Assembly (NCBI RefSeq): GCF_018130065.1
Contig: NZ_JAFCME010000005.1
Coordinates: 124,001 to 188,000 of the forward strand
Reading direction: 5' to 3'
Length of the DNA: 64,000 bases
Source of the DNA: Bradyrhizobium sp. AUGA SZCCT0158
GTDB taxonomy: Bacteria > Pseudomonadota > Alphaproteobacteria > Rhizobiales > Xanthobacteraceae
Position 1 is the stretch's first letter. Each line of letters begins with the position of its first letter. A program made the position numbers and the translations under genes. Of the stretch, positions 10,928 to 19,682 are shown piece after piece. The notes under the pieces were generated by a model. The model did not search any database, was not told the DNA's origin, and saw nothing but the letters and a program-made list of their open reading frames with translations.

Positions 10928-11791
10928 CTATGTCCGGCGCTGGCGGATCGAGCCTTCCTGGGCCACCGACGCCACCAGCGTGCCGTCGGGCTTGAAGATC
11001 AGGCCGCGGGCCAACCCGCGGCCGCCCTGTGCGCTCGGTGAATCCTGCGAATAAAGCAGCCATTCGTCGGCGCGGAACGGCCGGTGAAACCACATCGCGT
11101 GATCGAGGCTGGCCGGCATCACGTTGCTGTCGAACAGCGTGCGGCCGTAGCGCGCCATCACGGCATCGAGCAGCGAGAAATCCGACGCATAGGCCAGCGC
11201 GCACATATGCAGCGCCGGATCGTCCGGGAATTTTGCCGCGGTGCGGATCCAGACATTGATGCGGCCGTCGTCGATGGTCTCGCCGAAATAGCGGCCGAGT
11301 TCGACCGGTCGCAACTCGATCGGCCGGTCCATTTCGTAATAGCGCTGGATGAACTCCGGCATCTCCTTGAACACCGGCTGTTTTGCCACTTCCTCGGCGG
11401 AGAGCTTTTCCGGCGGCGGCACGTCCGGCATCTTGTCCTGGTGGTTGAAGGCGCCTTCCTCCTCGGCATGGAACGAGACCATGATCGAGAAGATCGCGTT
11501 GCCATGTTGAATCGCCGTGACGCGGCGGGTCGAATAGCTCTTGCCGTCGCGCAAGCGTTCGACCTGGTAGATGATCGGGACCTGCGGGTCGCCCGGCAGG
11601 ATGAAATAGCAGTGCAGCGAATGCGGCAGCCGGCCTTCGACGGTGCGGCACGCCGCCACCATCGCCTGTCCGATCACCTGGCCGCCGAACACCCGCTGCC
11701 AGGCGGTTTTCGGGCTGTTGCCGCGAAACAAATTCACCTCAATCGGTTCGATGTCGAGGATCGAAATCAGGTCGGTCACGCTTGCGGACAT
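10928..11791 (-). CDS. tesB: Acyl-CoA thioesterase II (TesB)
   Basis: This is a double hot-dog thioesterase that hydrolyses medium- and long-chain acyl-CoA. Seen are NLFRGNSPKTAWQRVFGGQVIGQAMVAA near the N-terminus (only part quoted in homologues), HSLHCYFILPGDP, and the C-terminal SLDHAMWFHRPFRADEWLLY segment with the conserved Asp of the TesB active site. Starting at ATG 11791 (MSASVTDL) gives 287 residues, close to E. coli TesB. An in-frame ATG at 11818 adds nine residues and lies inside an interspersed repeat; longer extensions read through that repeat. Which of the two starts is used is uncertain. Confidence 0.92.
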   Translation of the reverse strand: MSASVTDLISILDIEPIEVNLFRGNSPKTAWQRVFGGQVIGQAMVAACRTVEGRLPHSLHCYFILPGDPQVPIIYQVERLRDGKSYSTRRVTAIQHGNAIFSIMVSFHAEEEGAFNHQDKMPDVPPPEKLSAEEVAKQPVFKEMPEFIQRYYEMDRPIELRPVELGRYFGETIDDGRINVWIRTAAKFPDDPALHMCALAYASDFSLLDAVMARYGRTLFDSNVMPASLDHAMWFHRPFRADEWLLYSQDSPSAQGGRGLARGLIFKPDGTLVASVAQEGSIRQRRT

Positions 11792-11813
11792 GGCGGCACT
11801 TTCGGTTGCTTGG

Positions 11814-11916
11814 GTCATTCCGGGGCGATACGCAGTATCGAACCCGGAATCTCGAGATTCCCCGATGTGCGATAGCACATCTGAGGTTCACGCGAAGGCG
11901 CGTGCCCCGGAATGAC
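11814..11916. repeat. Interspersed inverted repeat, GTCATTCCGGGGCG...CCCCGGAATGAC type
   Basis: The termini GTCATTCCGGGGCG and GTGCCCCGGAATGAC are inverted repeats. Inside are GATACGCAGTATC, CTCGAGATTCC and ATGTGCGATAGCACAT mini-palindromes. Related copies lie at 28928-29022 and 45363-45461. This copy abuts or overlaps the tesB start region. Confidence 0.8.
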
Positions 11917-11999
11917 GGTTTGGCCTTGTTTCAGGCCTCTGTTTCACCCAGCTATAGTCATGTAGCAAGTACAGACCATGACCCGCGAGTAAGGATTGC

Positions 12000-13220
12000 A
12001 TGCCGGCACAGCGAAGTATTGTCATCTGCGGCGGCGCCTTTGCGGGGCTGGCGCTGGCGCTGGCGCTGCGTCAGGGCCTGGGCCGCGATATTCCTGTCAT
12101 CGTGGCCGATCCGGCGCTGGCCTCAAAGCCGAGCCGCGATCCGCGCGCCACCGCGATCGTCGCCGCCTGCCGGCGGCTGTTCGAGGCACTCGGCGTGTGG
12201 GGCCAGATCGCGCCCACCGCGCAGCCGATAACAGACATGGTCGTCACCGATTCCAGGCTGGAAGACGCCACCCGTCCGGTGTTCCTCACCTTCGCCGGCA
12301 ATGTCGAGCCCGGCGAGCCGTTCGCGCATATGGTCGAGAACCGCTATCTGATCGATGCGCTGGTGGCGCGGACCGAGGCCGAGGGCATCGAGCTGCGTGC
12401 CACCGCCGTGGCCTCGTTCGATTCACGCACCGACGGCGTCGACGTGACGCTGGCGGACGGCACGATCATCGAAGCCAGCCTTTTGGTCGCCGCCGACGGC
12501 GCGCGCTCAAAGCTGCGCGAACGCGCCGGGATCGCCACCCATGGCTGGGACTATGATCAATCCGGCATCGTCGTCACCGTCGGCCATGAGCGCGATCATC
12601 ACGGCCGCGCCGAAGAGCATTTTTTGCCGGCAGGCCCGTTCGCGATCCTGCCCCTGAGCGGAAAGCGCTCGTCGCTGGTGTGGACCGAGAACCGCACCGA
12701 GGCCGCCCGCATCACCGCGCTCGGCGAGGACGAATTTCATGGCGAGCTCGAGCAGCGCTTCGGCCTGCATCTCGGCGAGGTCAAGGCGCTCGACAAGCCG
12801 CGCGCGTTTCCGCTCGGTTATTTCGTCGCGCGCTCCTTCATCGCCGAACGTCTGGCGCTGATCGGCGACGCCGCGCATGTGATCCACCCCATCGCAGGTC
12901 AGGGTCTCAATATGGGGCTGAAGGATGTCGCTGCCTTGGCCGAAGTCGTGGTCGATGCGGCGCGGCTCGGCATGGATCTCGGCCAGGCCGACGTGCTCGA
13001 ACGGTACCAGCGCTGGCGCCGCTTCGACACCATGGCAATGGGCGTTGCGACCAACTCGCTGAACTTGCTGTTCTCGAACGAATCGACGCTGCTGCGCACC
13101 GTGCGCGACATCGGATTGGGCCTGGTCGACCGCGCGCCGCCGCTGAAAAGCCTGTTCATCCGCCAGGCCGCGGGCTTATCAGGCGAAGTGCCGCGGCTGC
13201 TGAAGGGCGAGGCGTTGTAA
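12000..13220 (+). CDS. ubiH: UbiH/Coq6-family FAD-dependent hydroxylase
   Basis: This is a 406-residue flavoprotein monooxygenase of the ubiquinone hydroxylase family. The N-terminal dinucleotide motif is IVICGGAFAGLALALAL, a GxGxxG variant (GGAFAG). The middle DGARSK matches the DG motif, and LIGDAAHVIHPIAGQGLNMGLKDV is the classic second FAD-binding (GD) motif. Members hydroxylate the ubiquinone ring using NADPH and O2; alphaproteobacteria often have one or two enzymes covering several positions, so the exact carbon is not deducible. TAAGGA precedes the ATG. It is flanked by tesB (divergent) and the Trm112 gene (convergent). Confidence 0.9.
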   Translation: MPAQRSIVICGGAFAGLALALALRQGLGRDIPVIVADPALASKPSRDPRATAIVAACRRLFEALGVWGQIAPTAQPITDMVVTDSRLEDATRPVFLTFAGNVEPGEPFAHMVENRYLIDALVARTEAEGIELRATAVASFDSRTDGVDVTLADGTIIEASLLVAADGARSKLRERAGIATHGWDYDQSGIVVTVGHERDHHGRAEEHFLPAGPFAILPLSGKRSSLVWTENRTEAARITALGEDEFHGELEQRFGLHLGEVKALDKPRAFPLGYFVARSFIAERLALIGDAAHVIHPIAGQGLNMGLKDVAALAEVVVDAARLGMDLGQADVLERYQRWRRFDTMAMGVATNSLNLLFSNESTLLRTVRDIGLGLVDRAPPLKSLFIRQAAGLSGEVPRLLKGEAL

Positions 13221-13278
13221 GGACGCGAATGGCGAATGGTTTTCCTGTTCGCCATTCGCCACTCACTATTCGCCCGCT

Positions 13279-13473
13279 TCAATCGATCTTCCTCGCCTCT
13301 TCCGGCAGCATGATCGGGATGCCGTCGCGGATCGGGTAGGCGAGTTTGGCGGAGCGCGAGATCAGCTCCTGGCGGGAGGCGTCGAACTCCAGCGGTCCCT
13401 TGGTGATCGGGCACACCAGGATTTCCAGCAATTTCGGATCGACGGTGCTGTCGAGGCGTTCGGTCGAATTCAT
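13279..13473 (-). CDS. Trm112 family protein
   Basis: This small 64-residue protein matches the Trm112/YcaR family: [20 protein letters not shown] followed by [25 protein letters not shown]. In bacteria these are often zinc-ribbon relatives with lost cysteines; here only one Cys (in CPITKG) remains, so metal binding is doubtful. Eukaryotic Trm112 activates methyltransferases, but a bacterial partner is not shown here. The start MNSTERLDS at 13473 has GGAG seven bases upstream; a longer in-frame start at 13506 lacks one. It lies just after the TetR gene on the same strand (44 bp). Confidence 0.88.
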   Translation of the reverse strand: MNSTERLDSTVDPKLLEILVCPITKGPLEFDASRQELISRSAKLAYPIRDGIPIMLPEEARKID

Positions 13474-13516
13474 TTGTGATCTCCAGCTTGGCCGGTCCCT
13501 TAGCACACCAAACTTG

Positions 13517-14056
13517 TCATCGCGAGGTGGCTATCCGCAGCATTTCGTCGAGCATGGCCTGTTGCTGCGCTTTCGGCAGCGGCTGGTCCGACAGGGCAAA
13601 CCCGAGAAACGCCCAATAGAGGATTTGCGCGCGGGCGCGGGCCACCTCCGCGGATAGGCCGGACTGCGTCAACAGGCTCTCGACATAGCCGAGCCTGCGG
13701 CGGTCGATCGCCTGCACCGCCGCCCGCGCCGCGGGATCGACGCTGGCCCAGGTGCGGACCGCGTTTTCCAGCGCCAGTCTTGCGCCGAACACCCGGCGCA
13801 GCAGCACCTCGAGCGGATTCTCTTCCTTTGATGCGGCCTCGACCCCGGCGATGATCTGTTCGGCGGCGATTTCGCGCCATTGCTTGAGGATCGCGGCATG
13901 GAACGCGGAAATATCCGCGAAATGCCAGTAGAAACTGCCGCGCGACACCCCCATCGCCTTGGCCAGCGGTTCCGCCTTCAGCGCCGTGAAGCCGCTTTTC
14001 GCCAGCGTCTTCAGACCCTGGTCGACCCAATCCTGCCCCGAGAGTTGATCGCCCAT
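13517..14056 (-). CDS. TetR/AcrR family transcriptional regulator
   Basis: This is a 179-residue one-component repressor. The N-terminal helix-turn-helix reads [29 protein letters not shown] within residues 17-47, the hallmark TetR recognition helix being [11 protein letters not shown]. The C-terminal ligand domain is typical in length. The start is ATG 14056 (MGDQLSG) or ATG 14074; the reading frame continues far upstream but crosses the promoter region. Two operator-like palindromes lie between this gene and the divergent membrane-protein gene at 14153, implying autoregulation and control of that neighbour. The ligand is unknown. Confidence 0.92.
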   Translation of the reverse strand: MGDQLSGQDWVDQGLKTLAKSGFTALKAEPLAKAMGVSRGSFYWHFADISAFHAAILKQWREIAAEQIIAGVEAASKEENPLEVLLRRVFGARLALENAVRTWASVDPAARAAVQAIDRRRLGYVESLLTQSGLSAEVARARAQILYWAFLGFALSDQPLPKAQQQAMLDEMLRIATSR

Positions 14057-14078
14057 GTTCCCGCCCTGCGACATCTCA

Positions 14079-14096
14079 CCATACACCACTGTATTG
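14079..14096. promoter_or_regulatory. TetR operator-like palindrome 1
   Basis: The sequence is CCATACA-CCAC-TGTATTG, with 6 of 7 arm positions complementary. It overlaps a TTGACA -35-like box (14094-14099) for rightward transcription. It shares its left arm and spacing with palindrome 2, 45 bp away centre to centre. Confidence 0.8.
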
Positions 14097-14123
14097 ACAG
14101 CCGCCAAGCCCCCGGCGCATAAC

Positions 14124-14141
14124 CATACACAACTGTATGGA
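14124..14141. promoter_or_regulatory. TetR operator-like palindrome 2
   Basis: The sequence is CCATACA-CAAC-TGTATGG, a perfect 7-bp inverted repeat with a 4-base spacer. It sits directly over the expected start of the rightward transcript, and its right end touches the ribosome site (GGAGG) of the gene at 14153. Confidence 0.85.
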
Positions 14142-14152
14142 GGCATCATCCG

Positions 14153-14503
14153 ATGCGCGATATCATTCTGCAATGCGCCGGCGTCGCCGGAATTGCGGTG
14201 TCCCTGATTCACGGCGTGCTCGGCGAAACCAAGGTGTTCGCCAAAGCGACCATCCAGCCCGAAAGCCTGCGGACCCTGATCCGGCTGGTGTGGCAGGCCG
14301 GCACCGTGGCGTGGATCGGCGGCGCCGTGCTGCTGATTGCAGCGCCTTCCTTCGGCTCCGAGAGCGCGCGGCACTGGATCGTCATTACCGTGATCGCGAT
14401 CTACGCCTTTGCCGCCGCGGCGAATGCGTGGTGGTCGCGCGGACGCGGTTTTGGATGGAAGGCGCTGACCGCCGTCGTCGCACTGGCGGTCGCGGGATAT
14501 TAG
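14153..14503 (+). CDS. Small multi-pass membrane protein under TetR control (hypothetical)
   Basis: The protein has 116 residues and about four hydrophobic segments: AGVAGIAVSLIHGVL, LIRLVWQAGTVAWIGGAVLLIA, WIVITVIAIYAFAAAANAWW and ALTAVVALAVAGY at the end. No enzymatic motif is visible. The ATG has GGAGG at a good distance. It diverges from the TetR gene and lies directly behind two palindromes, so it is the regulator's probable target. No family assignment can be made from sequence alone. Confidence 0.75.
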   Translation: MRDIILQCAGVAGIAVSLIHGVLGETKVFAKATIQPESLRTLIRLVWQAGTVAWIGGAVLLIAAPSFGSESARHWIVITVIAIYAFAAAANAWWSRGRGFGWKALTAVVALAVAGY

Positions 14504-14533
14504 GCATCGCCCGACGTCGAAAGAACTGCCGCG

Positions 14534-15124
14534 GTGGCAAACGGCGGTGCTCTCCTGCCGTTCGCCGGGCTCGACCGGCGCACGCACGGTGTCGCCAATT
14601 TTGTGCAGCACATCGTCTGGCTATGGCGCGAGCTACCCGACCCCGTGATCGCCGCCGTTCACGGCATTGCGCTGGGCGGTGGCTTCCAGCTCGCCCTTGG
14701 TGCCGATATGCGATACGTCGCGCCGGGCACGCGCCTCGGCATTATCGAGGCGAAGTGGGGATTGGCGCCGGATATGTCCGGTACCCAACTTATGCGTCAG
14801 CTGGCGCGCGAAGACGTGGTGCGTGAGCTGACCTACACCGCGCGAACTTTTTCCGCCGAAGAAGCCATCGCGTACGGGTTTGCGACGCGACTGGAGGCGG
14901 ACCCCCGGACTGCAGCCCTGGCCACGGCGCGCGAGATCGCATCACTCAGTCCGCACGCGGTCCGCGCTGCCAAACGGCTGCTCAATCAAGCCGTCGCGCG
15001 CGACGCCGAAGCGGCACTCACCGCTGAAACTTCGGAGCAGAAGGCGTTGCTCGGCAGCGCCAATCAAGTGGAAGCGGACCGGGCAAATATTGAGAATCGC
15101 ATGCCGAGTTGGAGCACCCCGTGA
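14534..15124 (+). pseudogene. Enoyl-CoA hydratase/isomerase (crotonase) family, N-terminally truncated
   Basis: The 196 codons encode the central and C-terminal crotonase fold: a FAGLD-like oxyanion segment right at the start, PVIAAVHGIALGGGFQLALGADMRYVAPGTRLGIIEAKWGL (the second oxyanion and active-site region, split in homologues), and GTQLMRQLARED. Normal crotonases are about 255-270 residues, so roughly the first 60-70 are missing. The only start is GTG 14534, and an in-frame stop (the TAG of the upstream gene, 14501-14503) lies just before it, so the missing part is not encoded in this frame. It is probably a decayed gene, though expression as a short protein behind the TetR-controlled gene cannot be excluded. 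Confidence 0.75.
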
Positions 15125-15482
15125 ATACGAACCGTTTTTCTCTCCGATATGATCGCAGCGAACGCATTAACGCCAACGCTGCCGCAGCCCCGTATCACCA
15201 CGGAAAGTTCCGTACTACTACGGCTGCGCTTCCTCGCCAGTCCCGCTTTCGCTCAGCGCGAAAGTAGCCCCGCACGCGGTTCCGGATCGAGCGATTCAAT
15301 CAATCAAATGCACACTAACGGGCAGATAGATCGAGGTTTTCCGTAGAATCCCTGATGTATTCAACCATTATACATTCGCTCTTTACGTGCGGATAACTAC
15401 GCCCTCGGAACCTGCAAGAAAATTAAGGAGTCGAATAGCCAGCGCGGGTAACCATGGTGAGGTACAACCATGGCCGAATGAC
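15125..15482. other. Intergenic stretch without recognisable gene
   Basis: About 360 bp between the truncated crotonase and the c-di-GMP enzyme. It is locally less GC-rich toward its right end (TTCAACCATTATACATTCGC around 15360-15380). I see no conserved small gene, RNA or terminator here; a promoter for the downstream gene is likely in the AT-richer part. Confidence 0.5.
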
Positions 15483-17981
15483 ATGTTCCGCGTTCTTAGC
15501 TGCCTTACGGTCGAACACGACTGGCGATTTGTTCTCCTCGCCGGCCTCGTTTGCTTTGTCGCAAGCGTCGTCGCCATCCATATCTTTCATCGCGCGATCT
15601 CGTCGCAATCCAGGACGCGGCTGATCTGGATTGCAATTGCGGGCGCCGCGATCGGGTACGGGATCTGGGCGACGCACTTCATCGCGATGCTCGCTTACGA
15701 ACCCGGTGTCACGACCGGATACGGCGTGGCCTTGACGGCACTGTCGCTCGCCGTGGCAATGATATTGACGTCCGGCGGGTTCGGCTTCTCCGCGAATGCG
15801 CCCGGCCGGTGGCGCGCGCCCATCGGCGGCGGAATCATCGGCGCGGGCATTGCCAGCATGCACTATCTCGGCATGTGGGCGCTCGAAGTCCCGGGCCGGG
15901 TCACCTGGTCGCTCGATCTCGTGTTCGCCTCCATCCTTATCGGCATGGCGTTCGGTTATGCGGCGCTCGCGTTCGCGGTCCGCTACAAGGATTTGTGGGG
16001 AACATTTGTCGCGGCGGTTTTCCTGACGCTCGCAATTGTCTCGCATCATTTCACGGCGATGGGCGCGGTAGAAATTGTCCCCGATCCGACGCGGGCACCT
16101 GACGAGATGTCACTTTCTCCCGCCTTTCTCGCTGTCGCGATTGCGGGCGTGGCGCTGTCGGTGCTCGGGATGAGCCTGGTCGGCGTGCTGGCGGATCGCC
16201 GCCTCGCCAACCGGACGCGCAAATTCGAGGAAATCATCGATCAGCTCTCGCACGCGCGACAGCAGGTCGAAGGCTCCCAAAGAGAATTGCAGGAGCAGAA
16301 GCTCAGGCTCGATTCGGCGATCAATAACATGGGCGAGGGTCTCTGCATGTTCGATGCGGAGAAGCGGCTTGTCGTCTGCAACGATCGATACGCGAAGATG
16401 TATCAGCTGCCGCCGGAACTGTTGCGGGCGGGAACATCACACCGCGAAATCATCGAGCATCGCATCAGCAACGGCATCCTCAAGACCGGCACCAATGACG
16501 GCGCCGCAAAGGTGATGTCGGCCCTGAATGCGCTGCCAAGCAACGTCCCGGCAAGCCGAGTCGACGAGCTCGCCGATGGTCGATTGATCTGCGTTACGAG
16601 GCAACCGATGCCCGGTGGCGGCTGGGTGGCGACGCACCAGGACGTCACCGAGCAGCGCAGGTCCGAGGCCAAGATCACGCATATGGCCCATCATGACGCG
16701 CTGACCGATCTGCCAAACCGCGTCCTGCTGAGGAAGCGCCTGGAGCTCGCCCTTTCCATCACGCGCAGGGGAGGCGCCGATCTCGCGGTGCTCATGCTTG
16801 ATCTTGACCGCTTCAAGGAGGTCAACGACACGCTGGGGCACCCCACGGGAGACGCCCTGTTGCAAGCCGTTGCGGCGCGGCTGCTGGGGTGCGTCAGGGA
16901 AACGGCGATGGTCGCGCGGCTGGGCGGCGACGAGTTCGCCGTCATTGAGTGCGTGGAAAATCCGCTGGTGGAAGCCGTGGCGCTCGCCGAACGCATCAAG
17001 GCTGCGCTTTGCGAGCCTTTCGATCTTGGCGATCACCGGGTCACCGTCGGAACCAGCATCGGCATTGCCGTCGCGCCACGCGACGGAACCGATTCCGATG
17101 AGATTCTCAAGAAAGCGGACCTCGCTCTGTACTCCGCCAAGAATGGCGGGCGTGGTTCCTTCCGCTTCTTCGAGCCGGAACTCGACGAACTCATGCATGC
17201 CCGCCGCAACCTCGAACGGGATATGCGGAGTGCGATTTCCAATAATGAGTTCGAACTCCGCTACCAGCCGATCGTCAACTTCAAGAACGGCAAGATCAGC
17301 GGCTTTGAGGCGCTGCTGCGTTGGCATCATCCCGAGCGCGGTTGGGTCATGCCGGGCGATTTTATCCCGCTCGCGGAAGAAACCGGCTTGATCGTGCCGA
17401 TCGGAGAGTGGGTATTGCGGACGGCGTGCGCAGAGGCGGCAAAATGGCCTGCCCATCTCAAGATCGCGGTAAACCTGTCTCCGGCTCAGTTCAGAAGCAA
17501 GGACCTGGTTCGGGTCATTATCAGCGCCCTGGCTGGTTCGGGAATTGCGCCGCAAAGGCTCGAACTCGAGGTTACCGAAACGGCCATCATGCACGACAGC
17601 GAAGCCGTGTTTGCTGCGCTCGGTCAGCTGCACGAACTGGGCGTTCGAATTGCCCTGGATGATTTCGGCACCGGTTATTCATCCCTGAGCTTCCTGCAAA
17701 AGTTTCCATTCGACAAGATCAAGATCGACCGCAGCTTCGTCAGCGAGCTGACGAGTCCGAAGAAAGAATCCCGCGTCATCGCGCGCGCAGTGGTTCGATT
17801 TGCCGTAAGCCTCGGCAAGACCACGACGGCAGAAGGCGTGGAAACCAAGGAACAATGGGACATCCTCAGCGGAGAGGCCTGCCTCGAATCGCAAGGCTAT
17901 TATTTCAGTCCGCCGGTAACGAGCGCCGAAGTCGCGAAAATGGTGCGCTCGCGGGCCAAGGCAGCCGCGAACGCGGCGTAG
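15483..17981 (+). CDS. MHYT-PAS-GGDEF-EAL bifunctional diguanylate cyclase/phosphodiesterase
   Basis: This is an inner-membrane c-di-GMP enzyme of about 832 residues. The first 240 residues are a seven-helix MHYT sensor (ATHFIAML and ASMHYLGMWAL are the MHYT-type repeats). A PAS-like segment follows (LRLDSAINNMGEGLCMFDAEKRLVVCNDRY in its span), then GGDEF with LDRFKEVNDTLGH and an intact RLGGDEFAV. The EAL domain has FEALLRWHHPERG, NLSPAQF and DDFGTGYSSLSFL intact. Both catalytic signatures are therefore preserved. MHYT domains are proposed to sense O2, NO or CO through metal. The ATG at 15483 (MFRVLSCL) is preferred; an in-frame ATG 96 bases upstream adds residues unlike the family. No obvious partner genes adjoin it. 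Confidence 0.92.
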   Translation: MFRVLSCLTVEHDWRFVLLAGLVCFVASVVAIHIFHRAISSQSRTRLIWIAIAGAAIGYGIWATHFIAMLAYEPGVTTGYGVALTALSLAVAMILTSGGFGFSANAPGRWRAPIGGGIIGAGIASMHYLGMWALEVPGRVTWSLDLVFASILIGMAFGYAALAFAVRYKDLWGTFVAAVFLTLAIVSHHFTAMGAVEIVPDPTRAPDEMSLSPAFLAVAIAGVALSVLGMSLVGVLADRRLANRTRKFEEIIDQLSHARQQVEGSQRELQEQKLRLDSAINNMGEGLCMFDAEKRLVVCNDRYAKMYQLPPELLRAGTSHREIIEHRISNGILKTGTNDGAAKVMSALNALPSNVPASRVDELADGRLICVTRQPMPGGGWVATHQDVTEQRRSEAKITHMAHHDALTDLPNRVLLRKRLELALSITRRGGADLAVLMLDLDRFKEVNDTLGHPTGDALLQAVAARLLGCVRETAMVARLGGDEFAVIECVENPLVEAVALAERIKAALCEPFDLGDHRVTVGTSIGIAVAPRDGTDSDEILKKADLALYSAKNGGRGSFRFFEPELDELMHARRNLERDMRSAISNNEFELRYQPIVNFKNGKISGFEALLRWHHPERGWVMPGDFIPLAEETGLIVPIGEWVLRTACAEAAKWPAHLKIAVNLSPAQFRSKDLVRVIISALAGSGIAPQRLELEVTETAIMHDSEAVFAALGQLHELGVRIALDDFGTGYSSLSFLQKFPFDKIKIDRSFVSELTSPKKESRVIARAVVRFAVSLGKTTTAEGVETKEQWDILSGEACLESQGYYFSPPVTSAEVAKMVRSRAKAAANAA

Positions 17982-17991
17982 CCGGCGCGGT

Positions 17992-18669
17992 CTACTGCAG
18001 TCCGGTATCGCCGCCGCTGGTGCGCTTCTTGGCGAGGTCCATCTCGGTCACCGCGATCAGGATTTCCGCGCGCGTCTTCAAATCGGGCGCTTCCAGCATC
18101 GCCTGCTTTTCGGCGGGGCCATAGGGCGACATCATCGCCAGCGCATTGACCAGCGCCTCGTTGGGCGCGCTCTCGATGCCCTCCCAATCCACTTTCAAAT
18201 TGTTGGCGTTGAGAAAATCGGTCAGCACCTCGAGCAGCGCCTCGCGGTCGACTGCCTCTTCGCCCTTGCGCGCGGTGAAGTCGTCAACAAAGGGGAAGAA
18301 ATCCACCTTGCATTGCCGGTACGCGGTCAGCACCGTCAGCTCTTCGACCACCCGAAAGCGCGAGATGCCGGTGAGTTCGAGGATGTAGCGACCGTCGCCG
18401 GATTCGGCGAGCTGGGTGATGCGGCCGACGCAGCCGACCTTGAACAGCATCGGCCGCGCTTCGTCCTTGCTGTGGGAAATATCCGGCTGGATCATCCCGA
18501 TCAGGCGGTGACCGTCGCGCAGCGCGTCGTCGACCATCGCCAGATAGCGCGGCTCGAAGATGTTGAGCGGCATCTGGCCGCGCGGCAGCAGCAGTGCACC
18601 CGGTAGCGGAAACACCGGAATGATTTCGGGAAGCTCGCCGGGTCCGCGGTATTCGGCATTGATCGGCAT
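17992..18669 (-). CDS. LON peptidase substrate-binding (N) domain protein
   Basis: This 225-residue protein consists only of a Lon N-domain: LPEIIPVFPLPGALLLPRGQMPLNIFEPRYLAMVDDAL (spanning residues 13-50) with the IFEPRY motif, then GCVGRITQLAESGDGRYILELTGISRFRV. It lacks the AAA+ and protease domains, as is normal for this stand-alone family common in Rhizobiales. It probably recognises damaged proteins, but no function is proven. It lies 89 bp downstream of the thioredoxin/co-chaperone gene on the same strand, which fits a shared proteostasis role. The stop is 10 bp from the convergent EAL gene end. Confidence 0.88.
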   Translation of the reverse strand: MPINAEYRGPGELPEIIPVFPLPGALLLPRGQMPLNIFEPRYLAMVDDALRDGHRLIGMIQPDISHSKDEARPMLFKVGCVGRITQLAESGDGRYILELTGISRFRVVEELTVLTAYRQCKVDFFPFVDDFTARKGEEAVDREALLEVLTDFLNANNLKVDWEGIESAPNEALVNALAMMSPYGPAEKQAMLEAPDLKTRAEILIAVTEMDLAKKRTSGGDTGLQ

Positions 18670-18758
18670 CTGCGGCCCCGGCTCTACTGCATGAGATGTC
18701 TATGTCTTGTGCGTATTCTTAATCCAAAACCGGCGTCCACGGTTGCGGAATACGCAAC

Positions 18759-19682
18759 TCACGAGAACAGGATCGTCGACAGCCGCCTGCGTCCATCCAC
18801 GGTCGATTCATCGGCCCCGCCCCACGCTTCGAAGAACTGCACCAGCTGCTTGCGCGCGCCATCCTCGTTCCACTTGCGGTCCCGCTTGACGATTTCGAGC
18901 AGCTGGTTGGTCGCTTCGGCGCGGTTGCCTTGGGCGTTGAGCGCGGTCGCCAGATCGAATCGGGCCTGATGATCGAGCGGGTTTGCGGCGACTTTCTGTT
19001 CCAGCTCGGTGACCGGACCGACCGATTGCGCCTGTTCGGCGAGATCGATCGAGACCTGCACGGCCTTGACGGCGGCGTCATTGCGTTTGGATTCCGGGAC
19101 CATCGCGATGGTCTGCTTGGCCTGCTCGATGGCACCGGTCGTCACGTAGCATTTCGCAAGACCCGCCAACGCGGCGATATTGGTGGAATCGATCGACAGC
19201 ACCTCGGCATAGATCTGCGCCGCGGCAGCCGCATCGCCTTCCGCCAGCACGGCTTCGGCCTCGGCGAGAATTTCGGCAATGTTCGGTTCGCCCGGTGCGG
19301 CCATGCCCTTGGTGAGCTTGTCGATGAAGGCGGTGACCTGGCTCTCCGGCACCGCGCCCATGAAGCCATCTGCGGGCTGGCCGTTGACGAAGGCGATCAC
19401 GGCCGGGATCGACTGGATTCCCATCTGGCCGGGGATCTGCGGATGCTGGTCGATGTTCATCTTGACCAGCTTGACCTTGCCCTTGGCGGCGCGGACGGCC
19501 TTCTCGATGATCGGCGTCAACTGACGGCACGGACCGCACCACTCCGCCCAGAAGTCGATCAGCACCGGCTGGCGCTTCGATTCCTCGATGACGTCCTTCA
19601 CGAAGGTCTGGGTGGTGGTATCCTTGATCAGATCGGGTACGGCCTGCGGCGCGGGGCCGCCGCCCTGCTCAATTATCGTCAC
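18759..19682 (-). CDS. ybbN: Thioredoxin-TPR fusion, CnoX/YbbN-like co-chaperone
   Basis: The 307 residues comprise a thioredoxin domain (about residues 20-130) with the active site WAEWCGPCRQLTP and the cis-proline region QSIPAVIAFVNGQP, then tetratricopeptide-like helices (about 140-285). In E. coli the homologue CnoX (YbbN) protects substrates from over-oxidation and hands them to GroEL/DnaK. Unlike E. coli CnoX, both CxxC cysteines are retained here, so redox activity is expected. The start is GTG 19682 with GAGGA upstream. The Lon N-domain gene follows 89 bp downstream, a common pairing in Rhizobiales by memory. Confidence 0.88.
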   Translation of the reverse strand: MTIIEQGGGPAPQAVPDLIKDTTTQTFVKDVIEESKRQPVLIDFWAEWCGPCRQLTPIIEKAVRAAKGKVKLVKMNIDQHPQIPGQMGIQSIPAVIAFVNGQPADGFMGAVPESQVTAFIDKLTKGMAAPGEPNIAEILAEAEAVLAEGDAAAAAQIYAEVLSIDSTNIAALAGLAKCYVTTGAIEQAKQTIAMVPESKRNDAAVKAVQVSIDLAEQAQSVGPVTELEQKVAANPLDHQARFDLATALNAQGNRAEATNQLLEIVKRDRKWNEDGARKQLVQFFEAWGGADESTVDGRRRLSTILFS

